Assembly (NCBI GenBank): GCA_002270565.1 | Contig: NQMI01000032.1 | Location: forward strand, 187,320-251,319 | Origin: Stenocarpella maydis | Taxonomy: Eukaryota > Ascomycota > Sordariomycetes > Diaporthales > Diaporthaceae | Reading direction: 5' to 3' | Length of the DNA: 64,000 nt | Shown: one piece after another, positions 35,815 through 46,980 of the stretch | Layout of the letters: each line of letters begins with the position of its first letter | Numbering within the stretch: the stretch's first letter is position 1 | Notes under the pieces: generated by a model | The model's input: only the letters and a program-made list of their open reading frames with translations | Databases searched by the model: none | Told to the model about the DNA's origin: nothing | Program-made: the position numbers and the translations under genes

Positions 35815-37107
35815 ATGGCTTCACATGCTAGACACCACCAGAATACCGGACCAAAGAAAGCACTCTATATAAAGCTGTGGGATCTGGATCGTTGCAATGG
35901 ATCAAGCTCCATATGCCGCTGGAAGCTTGTGAATGATGGGTTCCTACAACATTTCGTTACTCAATTCGAAAAGGTCCAAAAGAAGATTGCAAGCCCGGAT
36001 GAGGAAGTCCTCACAGCAATTAGCTCCATCAAGAAGGCTACAGTAGAGGCGAGGAAGGGAACCCATGAAGCGAGGTTGAGTCCCTCAACTTCAGGTAGTT
36101 CAGAACCCACAAAGCCCAGGATAGGTAATTTTGGCTGATCTGGTGTCTGCAGGACTGATAATACCGCCAGACAAAGAGCGCACTTTCCGACTTGCGGCCA
36201 GCATTGCAACATTGTGCAACTGCATCGGTCAGGACTGGGAAGACCCTCGGTATGGAGACTCGGCTCTTGGGTCCATGCGTCGCTGGGAGTGTGACGAATC
36301 TCTCGATTCATTCCTTAATGGAGAATTTCCAAGAGAAGAGCACAATGCGCTTCAATCAGGGGGAAGGAAGGGTGAGGCTATTAGGCGCAAGCTGACTGCG
36401 GTCAACTTAAAGACGATCGGAAACATCGAGATTCAAGGAACCCATGACTTAAGGAACCATCTCCGCCTCAATGACTGGGAAGGGAAGGCTCGTGTCAAAA
36501 TCTTCCACCACACAAGTTTCTTGCGACAGCATCTACTGGCCTCGAAGCAGGCGAAAGAGCAAGGGTAATCAGCCCAACCTTGAACTGCATCTCGTGTTTA
36601 TCACTAACTCTGCTTCGCGCCGCTACCAGGGACCCGGATGATGTCTTTGATGGATTCATTCTGCCACGTGAACTGGCCCTCGAGACCCTCTACACATTGC
36701 AGATCTTGTTTCCCCATGACGGTCAGACAACCAAGCTCATAGCGAGACTGATATCAAAAGAGGGTTTTGATCCAAACGTTGGCAAACATATCACCAATGG
36801 CACGGACGACAACGGGATAGAGCTAAAGGGCGAGCAGAAAGAAGCACAGAAGTGGATGTATTGGGGGTCGCGTATGCTGGATCTATACGAAGAGCTCCAG
36901 AATGAGAGACCTCACAGGACTTGGGATGTCTGGGTGGAGCGCAACAGCAAGAATAGGCATGTGATGATGGCCACAATGATTGGGGTCTTTATAGCCGTGA
37001 TATTGGGGCTATTAAGCCTTGTTTTAGCCGGTTTACAGACTTGGATCTCTTACAGAGCTTGGCAGGACGGCATCTCTGACGGACCGAAAGACACACCCCA
37101 CGCTTAA
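35815..37107 (+). CDS. Membrane-anchored orphan protein (fungal family)
   Basis: Exons 35815-36124, 36153-36564 and 36630-37107 give 399 residues. The first intron would be only 28 nt, which is short even for fungi, although frame, donor and acceptor fit, so that junction is uncertain. No enzyme motif is visible. The N-terminal ~100 residues include helical polar sequence (EEVLTAISSIKKATVEARK). A conserved-looking middle block includes LTAVNLKTIGNIEIQGTHDL and KIFHHTSFLRQHL, then FDGFILPRELALETLYTLQIL. One transmembrane segment near the C-terminus (MIGVFIAVILGLLSLVLAGL) leaves about 25 residues beyond it, so this may be a tail-anchored protein facing the cytosol. I have a general impression of multi-copy lineage-specific fungal families of this form, but no function is known to me. 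It is divergent from the trypsin-TPR gene. Confidence 0.7.
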
Positions 37108-37725
37108 ATTGTAACATAGGGAGGTGGAACAGACGACATGATTTAACGACTGGAAAATTTTCACGTATTAGGGATCCAAATTGTTTCTTGCTCTTAGTTT
37201 ATTCGACTTGGCATCCATTGAAACCCCGTGTTCTAGCATTCGCTGTCATGTCTTGGATTCGGTGAGAACAATTTCCAATACGATGTTACAAAAGCGAACT
37301 CAACTCCCCGAGGCGTATCATTTCGACGAAAGCTCCTTCTCCTGCCGCCTTTGGGTCTTCTTCACTGTTGCAAGAAATACTGCACCGAGATGAGGTGTGC
37401 ATATTTAGAGAGCGTGTTGATATCGCTAATTATTGCGGCATATATGCTGGGCTGCCGCAGCGGATTTTTGGTTCGAAACAAATGCAGGAATCTGGATGCT
37501 GTGCAATATGAAAATCTGCCTCTCAGGACCATATCGTGGTTATATCAAGGGCTTCTCCACCTTGCCCTTGGGGGAGTGATTTAGGGACAGCCCAACTAAT
37601 ACAGAGAGCAGGTTACTAATTGGGAACTAATTTAAACGGTTCTCAATAGATAGAAGAGGCGGCAGGGAAATGAGACTCACAGTTTGGTAGGTTGTTAGAT
37701 CCATTATGCAGCCACCTTGCTCTGC
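37108..37725. other. AT-rich intergenic
   Basis: No supported gene. Short plus-strand frames have no recognisable content. Confidence 0.45.
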
Positions 37726-38118
37726 TTAGTTCCTCTTCTCCCGGAGCACGGATGATCTAAGACAGAAGAAAACTACGAGCAATATAATAATAAGTACGAT
37801 AAAAGTGAAGAACAGGCATTTTTCACCTAAAATGCTGGGTATTGGGCTTCGCTGTCTTCGTTTTCTTGACTCCGGGACGGGATGCCGTCTGTCCAGTGCT
37901 TGTTGCCCGATAGTTCCGTAATTGGTAGACGGTATGATGATTGCTGAACTGTTGGCTGAAACCACCGCATCCGTCTCACTTGACCCAACACTTTTAGGGC
38001 TTTCACTTCCATCGCTCACGTCGTATTCCGGACTCAGGTAAGCCTCGAGGTCCTCGTCCGGGATGGTCCATTTTTTTTGGGAAATTGTACTCCCTGAATG
38101 CGCTACGCACTGCATCAT
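37726..38118 (-). CDS. Small acidic protein with C-terminal membrane helix
   Basis: Open frame of 130 residues without introns. The N-terminal part is acidic and Ser-rich (LSPEYDVSDGSESPKS), the middle is basic (RRHPVPESRKRRQRS), and the C-terminus is one long hydrophobic segment (FFTFIVLIIILLVVFFCL) with a short basic end (REKRN). The basic-then-hydrophobic order fits a tail-anchored or single-pass protein and is unlikely in a random frame. The function is unknown and no family is recognised. Confidence 0.45.
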   Translation of the reverse strand: MMQCVAHSGSTISQKKWTIPDEDLEAYLSPEYDVSDGSESPKSVGSSETDAVVSANSSAIIIPSTNYGTIGQQALDRRHPVPESRKRRQRSPIPSILGEKCLFFTFIVLIIILLVVFFCLRSSVLREKRN

Positions 38119-39440
38119 CGTCGTATTTTCCTCGCAGGGGCGCGAACATTGCGGATTATGGTTTGGCTTGGCTTAGAAATTGTGTGAATGGTTATAGCGG
38201 TAATTTAGGGATTCAGGACGAGGTTTGGAGCGGGGGAGTTCTGTATTTGAATCGATATTTGTCTTTTATATATTGCACCATTTTGGACAATTTCTATCTT
38301 CAACACAACTTCAGGTCGACCATCTGGATGCTAGTGGCAGCTACTCTAGACTGGCCACACTGCTGCGTAGGCATAAAATATAAGCGCCCAATTAGCGGGC
38401 GCAACCATCCTCTCACAGACGGCAACATGCGGGTTATTTTGTTTGATTCCCATTTCCAGGAAGTAATGGGATTGGAATATGTATTATAGTGATTCCTTGC
38501 ATTAGTAAAATTACTGCATATTTCTAGTAAATATTTGGGAATTGGAAAGTCACAGCATACTTTACTTCAATGACCGTGTGTTTCAGTTCATATTTGAAAC
38601 CGAGCTTCTGGACGCCTTGGTTTTTTTAATTGGGGGTGGGGGGGTGGAGGATGGTCCGCTATGTGAAGGCTGATGCCTCTGTGTAGGCGCCCAGAGAACA
38701 ATAAGATCTGCTTAGAGCCTGGCCCGTTCTATTCTCGTAAAGTCACTAAACAATTTTGGGTTTTGTAGCTGAGATGTTGGGCTTTTGCAACGCCTACAAT
38801 CCACGTGGTGTATAAAACGAAGCACAATAAAGATAGTGCCCATGCCCCACTAGTAAAATATCCCCATACCATGGCGTCAACATATAGATTTATTGTCACT
38901 TTCGGGTTTACTCTCCTCACACGGTGCAGACACCTGGACAAAAGAGGATTGTTGTTGTCAATGGATGTGGTCACTAATGCAGCCGAGCTCGCACCACCGG
39001 TTATTGCAGATGATCAGAAGATGAACACATAATGAGCCTCAGAATGAATTATTTCGGCTCAAGCAAAACCTAGAAAGGATAAAATGATATATTTGCTGAG
39101 TGCGGATGCAGGCATAAACGTCTGTTTCCGCAAGTCGATGCGGCGTCGTTCATAGACAAGGGGACCCCTGTCGGCTTCGCACGTGACCGCTGCGAAACTT
39201 GGTGACGTTGATTCGCCAGCCGCTTATAGCTTCCTCGATCTGGGGATTGCCGATCTACGACAACGATAACGACGCCCTCAAACCTCACCCGAAAACTGGT
39301 ACGCAAAGGACCCCGACACCCCTGGCCGATCTGCCCATCACCTGCGCAAGCCAATTGACCCCACAAATCCAGACTCGAGTGGTCCAGCCCCGCTGCCAAA
39401 CAATCCCCATCACGCAGTCACGCCTTCACGACCGCCCAAG
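38119..39440. other. AT-rich intergenic, promoter of complex I gene
   Basis: No gene recognised. A G-rich stretch lies near 38634-38652. The last ~400 bp become GC-richer towards the start of the complex I subunit gene. Confidence 0.45.
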
Positions 39441-40295
39441 ATGCGAGGGACCCTCCGACTGCTCGCGAGCGTCAAGCCCGCGCGGTTCCTCGAGCCCGGC
39501 GCGCCCACCGGCCTGACGGGCCTCTTCGCCAACCCGTCCCCGCGGTCGACCCTCCTGTACCTGTACTCGAGCACCCTCGACCGGCTCAAGGCCGCCCCCG
39601 AGGCCTCCGTCTACCGCCAGTCTGTGGAGGCCGTCACAAAACATCGCCTGTCGCTCGTCGAGTCGGTGAAACCCGAGGGCTACGACGAGTGGCTGGCCAA
39701 GGCGAGGCAGATCCTCGAGAAGCACCCGGACCACTTCAAGGAGACGGCGCTCAGGACGGCGGACGGGTCGCTGGCCGCGGGCCTGGAGCGCGGTGGCAAG
39801 TTCTTTGTCATGCGGCAGACGAAGCCGGACATTGACATCCGGTACGAGGAGTGGGACGGCGAGAAGGACGAGGGCCCTGAGAACGAGGGCAGCAGGACCA
39901 TTGAGGAGAGGCAGGACCAGCGGCTGATTTTCTCACGGGACCCCTTCGAGGGCGAGGGCGTCGAGTGGACGGACGAGCCCAGGCTGACGGTAGATCAGTA
40001 TGTGTGGCCTGAAATAAGCGCCAACGTGCCGCCCTCGGCTTAAAGCAGTTGCTAATGCCAGCTTCTACAGGGTTGAGGAGCTCGAGAACAAGATCGGGGC
40101 TGGGCTTATTGAAGAGGTCATCCAGGTGGCCGAGGGAGAGCTGAAACTCATTGACACGATGGTGGAGTCCAAAGTGTGAGTATGTTGGGGACGCATTCGT
40201 GAGGTGCAGCTGCTAATGAATCATCGTACAGATGGGAGAGTCTCGAAGAGAAGCCAAAGGACGGACAATGGGTATACTTCGACCGCAAGGAGTAA
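39441..40295 (+). CDS. Complex I subunit, NDUFA5 type (29.9 kDa)
   Basis: Exons 39441-39997, 40071-40175 and 40232-40295 give 241 residues. It is a nuclear-encoded accessory subunit of mitochondrial NADH:ubiquinone oxidoreductase, in the matrix arm. The N-terminus is an Arg-rich, acid-poor presequence (MRGTLRLLASVKPARF). The core block STLLYLYSSTLDRLKAAP followed by YRQSVEAVTKHRLSLV is typical of the ETC_C1_NDUFA5 family. The C-terminal extension ends in GQWVYFDRKE, as in the fungal 29.9 kDa subunits. Both introns are in the 3' half; splicing was set by keeping VEELENKI and VWESLEEKP in frame. Confidence 0.92.
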
Positions 40296-41211
40296 GCGAA
40301 ACCAACCTTGGAGAGGTGCCGACTCGAGGTAGACCGGAATACATGTAAATTAGCAGGGTAGGGTGTACAGATCTAGAGCCGCCACGACAAGCATATGGGG
40401 AACGGTCTAAGATTCACTCGGATGGGCGCTGCCCGAAGAACAGATGATTGCCATCCGACAGGGACGCATTATGCACAAGAAGCAGCACACCAAAAAGACC
40501 AAAGCAAGCACAAGGGAAAGCATGTTTGCAGTCGGTTGAGCCTCATCAGATGCAGGGCCAGTGTTGTGTTCATATCGACCAAAACGTATGATGACATTTG
40601 AACAATACGAATTGCCACAGGGACGAGCCTCGCGGACGGGAGAACTCAGACCGCATGGGTTGCTTCTCAGGGGTATGGCAACCATTGTTATACTGCCATA
40701 GGAATGAGAGACCCGCTCCTCTGATTTTGCCCCATGAGGTAGCCCGTGCGTATGAAGGGCGATTTACATGTGTAAATAAAGCAGCAGCCTCCAGTTGTTG
40801 CACGAATAGCCTGTTTTCAGCCATGATTATAGTGTATGTGGCCTAAGAAATAGTTCCCTTTCAATCAGTCCGTAGTGCGAGGGCCGCTAAGTGAGTTGGA
40901 TGAGATGCCCATGCTGCCTGAGATTGACGGGACGGCTCATGAGCGTGGGGCAATTTCTCACCTACACCTTCGAGAACTTCATCTTTTCAACACAAACCCA
41001 AACCAACGACAGAAAGACCACAAACAAAAGCACGACACGACTCATTTCTAGAAGCCGAATCCACGCTTCTACTAATCAAAAGCATACTACATTTCAATCT
41101 AAAATTCCGGAACAAGGTGCGACCTGCCTGTCCCTCATCTCAGAGAAACGGCCGGCGGCTCGTCGAGCAATATTAGCGGTTTCTCGCAACTCAACATTCC
41201 CCCGTGAGGCC
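40296..41211. other. Intergenic, promoter of RRN11-like gene
   Basis: The frame of the downstream gene is open from 40891, but the extra N-terminus has no clear domain, so 40891-41211 was treated as leader. Nothing else was recognised. Confidence 0.45.
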
Positions 41212-42588
41212 ATGTCATCGCACAAGAGGAAACGTTCTTTATCCCATCACCAACCGAGAGACACCATCAACCCTCTCTCATACAGAGAGGGCACGATAAA
41301 ACAGCTGCGCACAGCAGGCCTCACGGCGGACGATGTCCTGCCGTCCAACTACGTCCCAGACTTCCCCCACCGGCCGATCCGCCCGTCCCATCAAGAAAAC
41401 CAGCCGGGCGACGGCGACGGCCACGAGGATGAGGCAGAACGCGACGGATCCGGCTCGGGCTCGTCGTCGCCCGAGGCTGGCGGGGACAGCACCAGGAAGG
41501 CGCGGCAGCGGCGGCTGTTCCGCGACGCCCAGGACACGCAGCTCGGGTTCCTGACCAACGTGATCGTGCGGGCGCTGGAGGAGGGCGACATCCCGCGGGC
41601 GAAGCGGGCCTTTGGGCTGGTGAGCCGGTCCGAGGTGCGCGGGCGGCCGGTCGACCTGCGCAAGAACGCGCTGTGGAGCCTGGGCGCGGAGATCCTGATG
41701 CGCGACGGGGAGGAGAGGTCGCGGAGCGTGCGGCCAGCGGAGGGCGAGGATGCGCCCCGCGTCAAGGCCGAAACCCCCGGGGGTGAGCACCCGGCGGGGG
41801 TGGCGGCCGCCGGGGGCACGCCGGAGAAGAAGAGGACGAGGCGGTGGGGATCCGCGGCCAACATGCCGCGGCTGCGCGCGTACCTCGAGTCGCTGGTGCG
41901 GCAGTACCCGTACAGCAGGCTGCACCCGGACAGCATCAGCGATCTCGACTTCCACCCGGTGCTCTTCGGCTGCGAGCTGTACGACGCGTGGGCCGAGCAC
42001 CGGCTCGCGCTGGGGCGGCTGGCCGACGAGTCCGAGGCGTGGAGCGACGGCGACGGCGTGCCCGAGGTGGACATGGAGGACTACCTGTACGGAAACAACA
42101 ACGACGGCGACGAGGGCGCGCGCGAGGGCGACGACGGCCGGGGGCAGGCCCTCTCCGGCAGGGAGCGGCGGCTGCGCCAGGCCAAGGCGGACCTGGCCCG
42201 GCGGGCGCTCTCGGCCGTGCGGGACGTGGCGGCGCGCATGGACGCGCTCATGGAGAACGCGCCGTACTCGCGCAGCGCGGAGCTGCTGCGGCTGCGCGGC
42301 ATGGTCGCGCTGTACATGGGGGACCTGAGCGTGCCGCCGGCTCCGCGCACGGCGGCGGAGGAGGGCGAGGGCGGCCGGGTCAGGGCGCTGGAGCGGGAGA
42401 GGGCGAGGGCCTTGTTCGCGCGCATGGCCAAGAGCGGGGGCCAGCCTGATGCGTGTACGGAGAGGTGGCTGTTGCGGGAGGGGAATGCGAGCGATGATGA
42501 CTATGGGGCGGATGATGACGACGAGGGCGACCATCAGGGCAGCCAGTGGGGGGCCCTGCCTATGTTTTCATCGATGCATATGCGGTAG
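41212..42588 (+). CDS. RRN11-like RNA polymerase I initiation factor
   Basis: Single exon, 458 residues from MSSHKRKRSL; in-frame upstream codons to 40891 were left out as probable 5' UTR. RRN11-type proteins belong to the core factor that recruits Pol I to rDNA in the nucleolus. A basic start is followed by an acidic linker, then the helical block RLFRDAQDTQLGFLTNVIV with RALEEGDIPRAKRAFGLV. This resembles the TPR-like repeat of RRN11, and ALWSLGAEILMR and LVRQYPYSRLHPDSISDLDF follow. Later helices (SAVRDVAARMDALMENAPYS) and an acidic tail complete it. GC content and internal acidic runs are high. The family assignment is by pattern only. Confidence 0.62.
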   Translation: MSSHKRKRSLSHHQPRDTINPLSYREGTIKQLRTAGLTADDVLPSNYVPDFPHRPIRPSHQENQPGDGDGHEDEAERDGSGSGSSSPEAGGDSTRKARQRRLFRDAQDTQLGFLTNVIVRALEEGDIPRAKRAFGLVSRSEVRGRPVDLRKNALWSLGAEILMRDGEERSRSVRPAEGEDAPRVKAETPGGEHPAGVAAAGGTPEKKRTRRWGSAANMPRLRAYLESLVRQYPYSRLHPDSISDLDFHPVLFGCELYDAWAEHRLALGRLADESEAWSDGDGVPEVDMEDYLYGNNNDGDEGAREGDDGRGQALSGRERRLRQAKADLARRALSAVRDVAARMDALMENAPYSRSAELLRLRGMVALYMGDLSVPPAPRTAAEEGEGGRVRALERERARALFARMAKSGGQPDACTERWLLREGNASDDDYGADDDDEGDHQGSQWGALPMFSSMHMR

Positions 42589-42815
42589 AAGCCTGGTCCC
42601 TAGAACTCTCTACTTGCTCCCGGGCACATTGCATAGCATGAGCTAAGTCTCTATTTTGATCATGGCTCTCTCTGCCGTCCTTCCAAATCTGCCGCCTCCC
42701 AAGGCATGCGTAGCCCCATTTTTCAATCATCTCATCGCCTCAGTATAGCCAGTCACCCAGGGGTTTCCGAAGTCTTGTGGCACACGTTGTCGCTAGTGCT
42801 ATGGATCATCACCTC

Positions 42816-45081
42816 TCACATGACCGCCTCAGGCTGCGCAGAAAAGGTGCTCGCCCGTCCCCCGCCGAGCCCGCTGCTCACGGCGGCCGTGCCTTGCCTG
42901 CTCGGGACCTCGGATGGAACATGCGAGTTCTGCCGGCTCGAGGAGTGTCTACCTCCCTTGGGCCAGCGCTGCAGGATGATGACGGTATTTTGACTGCCCG
43001 CCACGACGCACCAATCGCCTGCCGCAGACCATGCCACCTGCCGGCCCAGGAACCGTGGTCCACCAAACTTTTCAACCTTGTGCGGCCGTATCAGTTTGAA
43101 AGGGTTGCTGGTGTCGTACTTGGCCTGCCAGGACTCGACCGTCTCGGGCGTCTGCTCCTCCAGCAGATAGCCCTCGACGTCGAAGGGGTCGCGGTGGCCG
43201 ACCGGCCTCATCGTGTACGCAGCTGCGTAGACTGGGTCGACCGGGACTTCCGAGACGGCTTTTTTCATCTTGTGGTGATTTGGTTGCAGCCAGACGGGCC
43301 GCTTGACCCTGACGGCGGGGTCGCGAGTCGGGTCGCGGATCTTGTTGATGTAGCTTTGGTATCCGGTCAGACGAGCCATGTCCCACATCAGGATCTCGCT
43401 CTTGGTGTTACAAAAGGCGAGAATGGGGTGCTGCCCGTGGACATGATGCAGACTGAAGCGTAGGAAGAATTGTGGTCCGCAGTGTGGCGTCTCGAATTGT
43501 AACAGCCGTACCCACAAGCTCGGACACGAGGGAGAGCTGGTCGTGGCAAAGGCCGACCGGGTCGTCCTGCTCTGGTCATATGCTGTAGGAGCCGTGGATG
43601 GAGGTGGCGGGGGGTCATCGGAGCTGAATCCCTCAATTTTCCACAGGACAATCTTGTCTTCGTGGCACGCCCGGGAGAGTATGAGGTCACCATAGAATGC
43701 GACACTGAGGCATCGGTGTTGGCAAACAGATCAACCAGGCATACTTGCAGGTTGAGCACTCACCAGTCAATCAGCCCAAAATGGACATCCGAGGTGGAGA
43801 AGTGAGGGTAGTGAACAACTATTGGCGTATCGACATGCTGTTCTGGGAGGTCGGGAATCGTCCACTCCATCAGAAGTCAGTTTGCGTGTCTCCGCGAGGA
43901 GTCCGGAGACCTGATATGGGGGAAGACGAACAAGGTTGACGACTTGGTCATGTCCAGCCGACAGCATATAGCGTCCAGTATTATGAAAGGCCTATAGATA
44001 TGGTCAGCCCCGTTTTGATCATTGGCTAAAATCGGGTCACGCACTGTGGTCAGGAGACTCCATGAGTGTCCTTCACCACCCAGAAGACATAGGCATGGCT
44101 GCTTGGCGTGGGCGGGATTCAGACTCCATATCCTGACTGTTGTGTCGTCCGAAGCAGATGCTATAATGTGAGGATCCTGAGGGGAAGTGGCGAGGTCATT
44201 AATTTCCTAACGCGAAGGAATCAATAAAAGTCCAACCCGCAAAGCTCACGATTTCAACGTACACCGCCATGACCGACAAGTGTCTACTTGCCCGGTTAGC
44301 CATTTCGCAAGCCATTATTTGGTCATTCTCCCCGGAATATGGCGCTTACTGTGAATATCTTGCCCTCTTTGATGTCGTAAACCTTGACTTTGGCATCTGA
44401 CCCAGCGACACAAAGCATAGGCTTCTCGGTCTCGATATCTTTGGACCAGCAGCACGAGCAGTTGGTTGCTTCCTCCTTTTCTCAAATTAGCCTCGCATTC
44501 AGACGGGAGGGATGTTACCGTCAGGAGCAACTTACATCATCGTCTCTTATGATTCTGATGACTTCGCAAGGGTTCACGTTGGGATCAGTCTGAGAAAGCC
44601 GGCAAACAAGAACCTATCAAGAATGCCTGTGAGTAGTGTCCCCTATCACGTTCTGCGCCATAACGAGCAGACGCAGGCGCGACTACGGCCGCGGAGGAGG
44701 TAGCTGACGCACATGCTTCTTGCTCACAGCCGCAAACACGGGGTCTGCACCGTCAGGATCGTAGGGGTAGAACTTGACGTCAAAAAACTCTATAAGAAAG
44801 CAGTGAGCATGCAAGGGACACGACCGGGCGGGGTTTACTATTAGTATACTACGCACCGGTGTCCTTATCATCGCGTTCATCTTCCGTCTTGCTCTTGGTT
44901 TTGAGATGCCTGTAGTCGTCCTGCACGGGAGCAGACGGGCGTCTCAGCGCTACTCTATACCGAGACTCTAGTCTCTCACACGCGATTCGGGGCGTTGACA
45001 AACCTCGAAGCCGAATGATGAGCGCAGCCTGGGCAAGTCCCATTCCGGGGGCTCGTGCAGGCTGGCGGCGGCGGCGGCCAT
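42816..45081 (-). CDS. eed: PRC2 subunit EED/ESC (WD40 protein)
   Basis: Ten exons: 45081-45004, 44920-44857, 44789-44713, 44613-44536, 44475-44350, 44283-44263, 44206-44045, 43991-43932, 43864-43764 and 43704-42816, giving 551 residues. EED is the WD40 core of Polycomb repressive complex 2, which methylates H3K27 and reads that mark. Family blocks in order: FFDVKFYPYDPDGADPVFA, IRIIRDDD, NCSCCWSKD with CVAGSDAKVKVYD, TLVGHGGEINDLATSP with IIASASDDTTVRIWSL, AFHNTGRYMLSAGHDQVVNL, PIVVHYPHFSTSDVH, and LILSRACHEDKIVLWKIEGF. Exon 6 is only 21 nt and encodes TLVGHGG. All junctions are GT-AG and keep frame. The large last exon has a fungal insertion rich in Ser/Thr/Pro. The identity is strong; individual small exons need cDNA support. 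Confidence 0.9.
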
Positions 45082-46602
45082 TCTCGCGTGGCACGCGAAC
45101 AGCGCGAACCGCGCCGGAGTGGGCGAGTGCTGTCCCTGTTGTTGAGTGACTGGCCGGCTTTGATCGAGCTACTGGCCCGAGCAATTCACCGACGATGATC
45201 TCGTGATGCTCAGATTGCCGCGTCGCGCAACCCGAAGCTTGGACTAACCCTGGCGGTGCAGCCGCTGCAAGACGGCAGGGTTTTTTACGATATTAGTACT
45301 TGCTTTTTCAGTTAATTGGGTACCGTCAGGAGGAGGGGTGTCTTTGCACATGGGCTGGCAGGCAGAGGCTAGCGTAGCAGTGTACTGTGTAGGGCAGATG
45401 GAGGCCCAGGTTCGAGCTCGGGCCTTGCTAAAGTGGCCCCTGTACGGAGTACCTATGCTGTGGGTCGGATGATGGTCGACCTTGCCGAGACCACCACCGT
45501 TCAGGGCTTATTTATTATTAGCGAAAGCGGAAGCCGCCGCAAGGTGACCCTACTGCAGAGGCCCCCAGTCTCGCCAATCCGGCCTGCTCAAAGTTTAAGG
45601 CTAGCCTGCCCTGCTTGTCTGCTTTTACGGGTGTTTTGGTGCCAAGGCGTACTGCAGTGCCGGGATTTTTAAAGATTATGCCACAGGGAAAAAAGGACGG
45701 TTTGAAATTTATCGAAACCAGATCTGCCTTTTGACAAGTCACAAAGTGCATTGGAAAATCCCCACAGCTGATCCTGCCAGGCAGTGGTGCTGTGTTACTA
45801 TGCAATCACAGCGTCCCAACACTAACCTGATGGGGAAGGCAAGTAAACAATCCTATCAGTACAGTTGGGCTGCTCGATACTTCCCGATACAATCACCTCG
45901 TGTTTGTATACAGCCCCTGCTTATAGTCACCACACACGATACGGAGCAAGCACAGCACGGCCAGTCGCCCGGGAGCACATCCTCCATGACCAGGCACGGT
46001 GTCATGGGCGACCAGGGTGTTTCCAACTTGCACCCCCCCTCCCCCTTTCACTCTCACCCAACACAATGCCACCATCGTCACATATGACACGTCTACGCGA
46101 TCGTGCTCGCACCTCGGGCTTCTTGGAATCACCGAGTCCTTCCGACAGGGCCATCTGCTCGCCATGGTCTTGCCGTTGTCAAGGAGAGCAACCGAAAACA
46201 TCGCCTCGGCTCGACTAGTCTGTCACCTTGACATACTTGGTACATCACGTAATACACTATACCTGGCGGGACCCCTGGGAAACCGACGGCGACCTCTGCC
46301 ACACCCTCGGTCAGCTTGGCGCCGATCCGGCTGGGGCTACACGGGCGATTGTATTATTATTATTATTGTTATTACATGTCTTGCTCGCAGCGCTGCTATA
46401 TACATGATGATCACACCAGACCTTTATAGGGTTTAGGAGGTAACCTATTGTTATGGCCGCATCGGGCTGAGGGCTGAGGTGGGTCTGGCTGCCCGACTGG
46501 TGCCTTTATATGGCGAGTTCCGTCCCCAGTTTCACGTGGTGGGATGGAGAACGGAGCATACCGTGGGCTGCCCGTGGGTGCTGGCCGGACTCGGTCCACC
46601 TG
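45082..46602. other. Intergenic between EED and the transposon
   Basis: No convincing gene on either strand. A TAT/ATT trinucleotide run lies at about 46352-46373. The first few hundred bases hold the EED promoter. Confidence 0.45.
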
Positions 46603-46715
46603 CTGTCTGTGACAAGCGAAGTGATGCCCCCCCCCCGGTAAATTAGCCGTTTCCGCACGTGCCACCAAAATTTGGCTGGGCGGCTAGGAAACTCATAATT
46701 CTCGCCTGGACAACC
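46603..46715 (+). repeat. Left terminal inverted repeat
   Basis: Begins CTGTCTGTGACAAGCGAAG, passes a run of 10 C, then TTAGCCGTTTCCGCACGTG and ends near GGACAACCA. It matches the reverse complement of 50387-50499 with only a handful of differences, mostly C/T or G/A transitions plus one-base length changes. Confidence 0.9.
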
Positions 46716-46980
46716 ACATCAACGTAAATAACATCGCCTACGCCCTTGACTAAGGGGGTTACGATGGCTGGCCACCGCCTATCAAGCGTGGAGTTGCAGC
46801 GGTTAGAGTTTTATTTGCGCTCTAAGCCGTCACCACTAAACAAGTGGCTATAGGCGGAATTCCGGTGCGGTAGGGCTACTATCTAGCAGTACCAGAAGAG
46901 AGTTGCTACCACCAGAACCGTTGCCTTGAGCGTAAATAGTATCAAGTTGGAGTAATGGGCTGTAGAGGTTAGTCATCTGC

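Noticed and set aside
41278..42534. 418-codon minus-strand frame
   Set aside because: Antisense to the RRN11-like gene, with Arg/Pro/Ala/His-rich composition and no motifs.
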